The position numbers and the translations under genes are program-made. Below, piece by piece: positions 5,552-7,308 of a stretch of DNA of 7,308 nucleotides; the first letter of the stretch is position 1; the number at the start of each line of letters is the position of its first letter. The stretch is from Clostridia bacterium. GTDB lineage: Bacteria > Bacillota > Clostridia > UBA1381. Where the stretch lies: contig CAADSR010000155.1 in assembly GCA_900751685.1 (NCBI GenBank), positions 1 through 7,308 on the forward strand, given 5' to 3'. The notes beneath the pieces are model-generated. The model had not been told where the DNA came from. It searched no databases and saw only the letters and a list, made by a program, of their open reading frames with translations.

Positions 5552-6748
5552 CTACTCTTCATCCTCATCCGGCGCTGGCCGGTTTATTTCTGTCTTGGGC
5601 ACCTGCTCAGCAGCAGCGTCCGCAATCTTTTTAGCTTCCTCGATCACCTTTTCTTCATCCAATTCTTCTGTGTCATCTGTAATGGCCCGGGTATCGGATA
5701 CGTGGTGCACATAAGAATTTTTCCCAAGCAGGCTCCCGATCAAAATAAAGATCAGCACGCACATGACTAGAAGCAAAGCCCGCAATGCGCCGCTCTCTGC
5801 CAACAATACTGCCGTGATTCCCAGCACCCCGCTGATGGCATATAGAATAAACACCGTTTGCTTTTGGGAAAACCCCATATCGATCAGCCGGTGGTGCAAA
5901 TGGCCCCGGTCCGCCACCATAGGGCTTTTCCCGGTCAAGATCCGGCGAAGCATCGCAAACAACGCGTCAAACAACGGAAGTCCCAAAATCAAAAGAGGCA
6001 CTGCAAACGAGATCACCGCATAGCTTTTAAATACTCCCTGGATCGAAAGGGTCGCCAGCATGAAGCCTAAGAATGTGGAGCCCGTATCCCCCATAAATAT
6101 TTTGGCGGGATTAAAATTAAACGGCAAAAACCCAAAACAAGCACCCATCAACGCGATACCGCATAGAGCGATCGGGTATTCCCCTACCCGCACAGCGATA
6201 AATACCAGGGAGACCGTCATGATCGCCGAAACCCCGGCAGCCAGCCCGTCCAGCCCGTCAATAAAGTTTACCGCATTTGTAATAAATACGATCCAAACCA
6301 CCGTCACTGTCACCGACAGCCAGGCCGGCAGCGTCCAATAAGGGTCGGGGCTTAAAAAATTCGGATTTGTAACAACATCTATTTTAATATCGCCGCCAAC
6401 GATAACGACCAGCGCCGCAACGATCTGAATCACAAATTTAAGCTTTGCCGGCAGGTCTTTGCAATCATCGACCACCCCCATGATCACAATGATCACGGCC
6501 CCGCATAATGTAGCGATCAACGGCCTTGAAAATTGCCCGAAGCATAACGCCGCAACAAAAAAGCCAAAGACGATAGCCAGGCCGCCAATCCGGGGCGTTG
6601 GTTTCTTATGCATCCGCCGTCCATCCTTCGGAATATCCACCGCGCCGATTTTAAAAGCAAGCCGGCGCACCAAGGGAGTCGTAGCAAACGTAAACACAAA
6701 GGATATGATAAATGCAAATATCATAAAAACGATCTCTTGTGTGTTCAT
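5552..6748 (-). CDS. tagO: Undecaprenyl-phosphate GlcNAc-1-phosphate transferase (TagO/WecA family)
   Basis: A 398-residue polytopic membrane enzyme of the MraY/WecA/TagO family. It would transfer GlcNAc-1-phosphate from UDP-GlcNAc to undecaprenyl phosphate, the first step of wall teichoic acid or related glycan assembly. About ten or eleven hydrophobic segments span residues 5-341. Family motifs are HKKPTPRIGG (47-56), the Mg2+-binding pair GVVDDCKD (D94, D95), NAVNFIDGLDGLA (158-170), PAKIFMGDTGS (214-224), and VADRGHLHHRL (278-288), whose HLHH motif marks the WecA/TagO branch over MraY. An acidic cytosolic tail (about 343-398) follows the last helix and is longer than I expect for the family. 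The ATG lies inside the trpS stop (ATGA overlap) with only a weak Shine-Dalgarno-like sequence, so translation is probably coupled to trpS. WecB follows in the operon. Confidence 0.93.
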   Translation of the reverse strand: MNTQEIVFMIFAFIISFVFTFATTPLVRRLAFKIGAVDIPKDGRRMHKKPTPRIGGLAIVFGFFVAALCFGQFSRPLIATLCGAVIIVIMGVVDDCKDLPAKLKFVIQIVAALVVIVGGDIKIDVVTNPNFLSPDPYWTLPAWLSVTVTVVWIVFITNAVNFIDGLDGLAAGVSAIMTVSLVFIAVRVGEYPIALCGIALMGACFGFLPFNFNPAKIFMGDTGSTFLGFMLATLSIQGVFKSYAVISFAVPLLILGLPLFDALFAMLRRILTGKSPMVADRGHLHHRLIDMGFSQKQTVFILYAISGVLGITAVLLAESGALRALLLVMCVLIFILIGSLLGKNSYVHHVSDTRAITDDTEELDEEKVIEEAKKIADAAAEQVPKTEINRPAPDEDEE

Positions 6749-7308
6749 AAAATAAACCCAACTTTCTTATAAACTTTATTTAAAGTACGCTGTGAAATCC
6801 GTCTTGCCTTTTCTGCGCCCTTTGTATAAACTTCGGTTAAATAAGCCTTATCATTTGATAACTGGTCATATTTTTCACGGATCGGCCGGATCGTTTCCAC
6901 GACGGCATCGGCCACATCCTTTTTAAAATCACCATAACCCCGTCCTGCGTATTCTTGTTCAATCGTTTCCAGGCTTTTCCCGGTCACCGCTGAGAAAATC
7001 GTCATCAGGTTGTTAATCCCTGCTTTTGACTCATCGCCCTCCCGGTATTGTACGACTCCCTCGCTGTCTGTCACTGCACTTTTGATCTTTTTAGAGATCA
7101 CAGAAAAATCATCCAGCATCGCAACATAGGCTTTTCCATTCTCATCCGACTTTGACATCTTTTTTGTTGGCTCCTGAAGGCTCATGACCTTAGCGCCTGC
7201 CGGCGGCAAGTATCCTTCGGGTATTTTAAATACATCCCCGTACAGCCCGTTGAAACGCTGGGCAATATCCCGGCAGATCTCAATATGCTGCATCTGGTCT
7301 TTGCCTAC
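6745..7308 (-). CDS. trpS: Tryptophanyl-tRNA synthetase, C-terminal part (5' end beyond window)
   Basis: The frame is open from the right edge to the TGA at 6747-6745 and encodes 187 residues, a little over half of the usual bacterial length of about 330. The missing N-terminal part would hold the HIGH motif and most of the Rossmann fold. The fragment opens with VGKDQMQHIEICRDIAQRFN, the conserved TrpRS segment. PAGAKVMSLQEPTKKMSKSD follows, containing the class I KMSKS loop (residues 50-54 of the fragment) that stabilises the ATP transition state. The remainder is the helical anticodon-binding C-terminal domain, ending KKVGFIL. The enzyme charges tRNA-Trp in the cytosol. Its stop overlaps the tagO start by 4 bp, placing trpS at the head of, or within, the envelope cluster seen here. 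Any promoter or T-box leader would be outside the window. Confidence 0.95.
   Translation of the reverse strand, partial: VGKDQMQHIEICRDIAQRFNGLYGDVFKIPEGYLPPAGAKVMSLQEPTKKMSKSDENGKAYVAMLDDFSVISKKIKSAVTDSEGVVQYREGDESKAGINNLMTIFSAVTGKSLETIEQEYAGRGYGDFKKDVADAVVETIRPIREKYDQLSNDKAYLTEVYTKGAEKARRISQRTLNKVYKKVGFIL

Noticed and set aside
5347..5770. Overlapping plus-strand frames of about 95 codons
   Set aside because: They are antisense to wecB and tagO, have no recognisable domain and no Shine-Dalgarno, and are explained as shadow frames.
6060..6755. Plus-strand frames of 93 and 98 codons across tagO
   Set aside because: Antisense to conserved TagO motifs; composition rich in Ile, Thr and Pro as expected from the complement of membrane-helix codons.

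Overview
The window looks like chromosomal DNA of a Gram-positive anaerobe of the class Clostridia. The evidence is AGGAGG-like Shine-Dalgarno sequences before most genes, consensus TTGaaa/TATAAT promoters, A/T-rich intergenic DNA against roughly 50% GC coding DNA, and protein families typical of Clostridia: a YkuE-type phosphoesterase, a DUF2161 protein, a CBS-containing MgtE, and a TagO/WecB pair. The genus cannot be named from this sequence. I see no mobile element, CRISPR array, tRNA or rRNA. No stretch longer than 300 bp lacks a gene.

Layout. Positions 1-264 (minus) hold the start of a small Dabb-domain gene that runs off the left edge. Positions 265-396 are a divergent promoter region with two good sigma-A-type promoters whose -35 boxes lie 7 bp apart. 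Positions 397-2783 (plus) form a three-gene operon: a calcineurin-like metallophosphoesterase, a CE4 polysaccharide deacetylase without a signal peptide, and a DUF2161 PD-(D/E)XK-like protein whose start codon overlaps the preceding stop. A perfect 24-bp-arm hairpin (2784-2837) ends this operon and also ends the convergent minus-strand cluster.

The minus-strand cluster, read right to left, is trpS (5' end missing), tagO, wecB/mnaA and mgtE. trpS and tagO overlap by 4 bp (ATGA). tagO and wecB are 38 bp apart. TagO would start an undecaprenyl-linked glycan with GlcNAc-1-phosphate, and WecB would make UDP-ManNAc, the usual second sugar of teichoic-acid-type linkage units. MgtE is a Mg2+ channel/transporter with its own cytosolic Mg2+ sensor domains.

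The most interesting part is the 163-bp gap between wecB and mgtE. Read on the minus strand, it has the layout of a translational RNA switch. A 7+5 bp closing stem encloses a central domain. A 10-nt segment in that domain is perfectly complementary to a downstream segment, and that downstream segment overlaps an anti-Shine-Dalgarno sequence able to mask the mgtE ribosome binding site. By eye it does not match the M-box Mg2+ riboswitch or other riboswitch classes I can recall.
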